A stretch of DNA of 64,000 bases from positions 1 through 64,000 of the forward strand of contig JAYMSP010000084.1 of assembly GCA_036897095.1 (NCBI GenBank), written 5' to 3'. Origin of the DNA: Plantago elongata. Lineage: Eukaryota; Streptophyta; Magnoliopsida; Lamiales; Plantaginaceae. Below, in pieces: positions 62,560 to 64,000 of this stretch (position 1 is the stretch's first letter; each line of letters opens with the position of its first letter). Made by a program: the position numbers and the translations under genes. A model generated the notes under the pieces. It saw nothing but the letters and a program-made list of their open reading frames with translations, was not told the DNA's origin and made no database searches.

Positions 62560-62880
62560 GAGCATCCTCGGGCGAGAGCTTCTCTTGAAGCTCAGTCGAG
62601 CTCCATGGAGGCGGAATAGCAACTGTTCCGCCATGGAAGTGTAAGCTTCCAGATCTAGAAGCTCACGCTTCCATCTTCCATGGCGGAAGAGCAGGTGTTC
62701 CACCATGGAGGAACGTGAGCTTTCAGATTTGGAAACTCAAGGCTTCCATGGCAGCTGTTCTGCCATGGAAAGGCGTGAGCATCCAGATTTGGAAGCTCAC
62801 TAGCTTCCATGGCGGAACAACTATTACGCCATGTTGGAAGCTCACGAGTTTTTGTTCCGCCATGGAAGCTTTTGCATAAG
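62560..62880 (+). repeat. Short tandem array, about four units of 65-75 bp
   Basis: A CTGTTCYGCCATGGAAG-like motif followed by CAGATTTGGAAGCTCAC recurs at about 62618, 62693, 62753 and 62820. Interleaved inverted CTTCCATGGCGGAA motifs let each unit pair with itself. It stands out by high GC against its flanks. The open frames across it are by-products of the repeat. Confidence 0.82.
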
Positions 62881-63871
62881 CTTCGAGGCGAAACAACTTC
62901 CACCTTTGATTTTATTAAAAAGAAAAAAAGTTTGTCGAATTTCGATAACTATGGTGGCGCCGGGGGTGGTGTAATGGAAGAAGTGGTAGGTAGAGGAGGT
63001 GGTGGTAAATTTTGAAGAAGAAGTTATTTTGGGTTTGATACATAAATTGACTATTTAAGAGGATGGATTTTGTAAATATATGACATTGTATGATTTTAAA
63101 TTTTTTAAATCATTTAAATTGTTAATAAATTAATTTTTTATTGTACATTATGTCAATTGTCCAATTTTGAGCTATGTACTATTGTTAGTACAGTTCGACA
63201 TAGTACTAAAATTAGCCAAACTATACTTACTATCTAGCTTATAGTTAGTGATACTAAGTATTTTTACTTTGTCATTATCCAGTCCAACAACAAGGTAGCA
63301 TTGACCTATGAATGAATTTTCGCCTTAATATTGGACCTCTTTCATCCAAGATACCTATATTACGTGTATGGCATGTATCGTTTAAACAAGATTTATACTT
63401 GTTCTGGTAAAATAATCAAATATTAAGCACCACATCATCAAATATGGTATATGCAGTCTAACAATATACGAGCATTGCATACATGCACAACTACAATATG
63501 ACAAATAACGAGTGGCACATATACAAACATTATATATTACATGTATTTAGAATGAAACATAAAAATAAATATGTAATAAACTCACATTGTTACGAAATAA
63601 TATGATAATGAATGTAAATTACCTCCTCCACTATCCCACTACTATCCCTTATTCATTAAGGTTAAAGGCATCAATTGCATTCCTTTGTAACTCTTATATG
63701 TTTTACATAAGTAGTGGGTCATGTATACACTTGTATTACTTGTTGAGAAGATTAATTAAATGCCCTTCTACTCTCCATTCTTATTGTTGTTCTTCTTTCT
63801 TTCATTCTCCAAATTATCACCAATCAATCAAGCTCCGTATATGTGATTGTAATCAAAAGAGTAGTACACAT
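62881..63871. other. AT-rich intergenic, nothing recognised
   Basis: No protein family match in any frame. Likely part of a transposon-rich region that continues beyond the window. Confidence 0.4.
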
Positions 63872-64000
63872 CACTGGTAAAAAAAGGATTTTATTTACCA
63901 AATTATTTATTAATATTGTATATTGTTACATTGAATACAATTTACCATATTCACTGAAGTAAATATGTAGTACAAAAAATAAGGCAAATGAATTTTATTT
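63872..64000 (+). mobile_element. Possible CACTA-type terminus running off the window
   Basis: CACTGGTAAAAAAAGG at 63872 resembles the CACTGGTRAAAAACGG ends of some plant CACTA elements, and TTTACC motifs follow. Only 129 bases are visible, so this is tentative. Confidence 0.35.

Overview
The window is nuclear DNA of a dicot flowering plant. It is AT-rich, the genes have GT-AG introns, gene spacing is wide, and the intergenic space holds plant-type MITEs, CACTA-like ends, a Ty1/copia fossil and SINE-like insertions. The species cannot be named from the sequence. Seven protein-coding genes and one tRNA gene can be supported. Splice sites were placed by reading frame, GT-AG signals and recalled family sequences, not by transcripts.

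Layout: 1-8.7 kb is gene-free and holds a mini-SINE, a roughly 0.6 kb duplication and a 0.93 kb inverted-repeat element inside one copy of it. From 8.7 to 12.0 kb (minus) is a BTB-BACK protein of the POB1/LRB type, six exons, 556 aa. From 14.9 to 17.7 kb (minus) is an F-box protein of the HAWAIIAN SKIRT (HWS) type with a 5'UTR intron. From 18 to 29.5 kb is intergenic and rich in small DNA transposons. At 29.5-30.3 kb (minus) is a C2-domain protein. From 31.8 to 36.8 kb (plus) is a BAG6-type co-chaperone (1125 aa) with heat-shock-element-like sites in its promoter. At 36.9-37.0 kb (minus) is tRNA-Gly(UCC). A second mini-SINE lies at 37.2 kb. From 37.7 to 40.4 kb (minus) is an ABI-like SCAR/WAVE subunit (ABIL1 type, nine exons, 290 aa). 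From 42.9 to 44.2 kb (minus) is a cytochrome b5-fused delta-8 sphingolipid desaturase. From 45.1 to 49.7 kb is a long-inverted-repeat, foldback-like element filled with satellite-like repeats. From about 51 to 53.5 kb is a broken Ty1/copia fossil. From 57.8 to 58.7 kb (plus) is a MAKR-type kinase regulator. From 61 to 64 kb are CACTA-like sequences and a short tandem array.

The genes do not form one pathway: ubiquitin ligase adaptors (POB1/LRB, HWS), a chaperone regulator (BAG6), actin nucleation (ABIL1), membrane lipid synthesis (SLD), and membrane and receptor-kinase signalling (C2, MAKR). Their order is informative. As I recall Arabidopsis gene numbers, POB1-HWS-SLD1 sit together on chromosome 3 and LRB1-BAG6-ABIL1-SLD2 on chromosome 2, as two halves of a duplicated block. 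This window carries the union of both halves, and so resembles the unfractionated ancestral order.

The most unusual sequences are the foldback-like element with its hairpin-bearing repeat core and the two 90-94 bp tRNA-derived insertions with clear target-site duplications.
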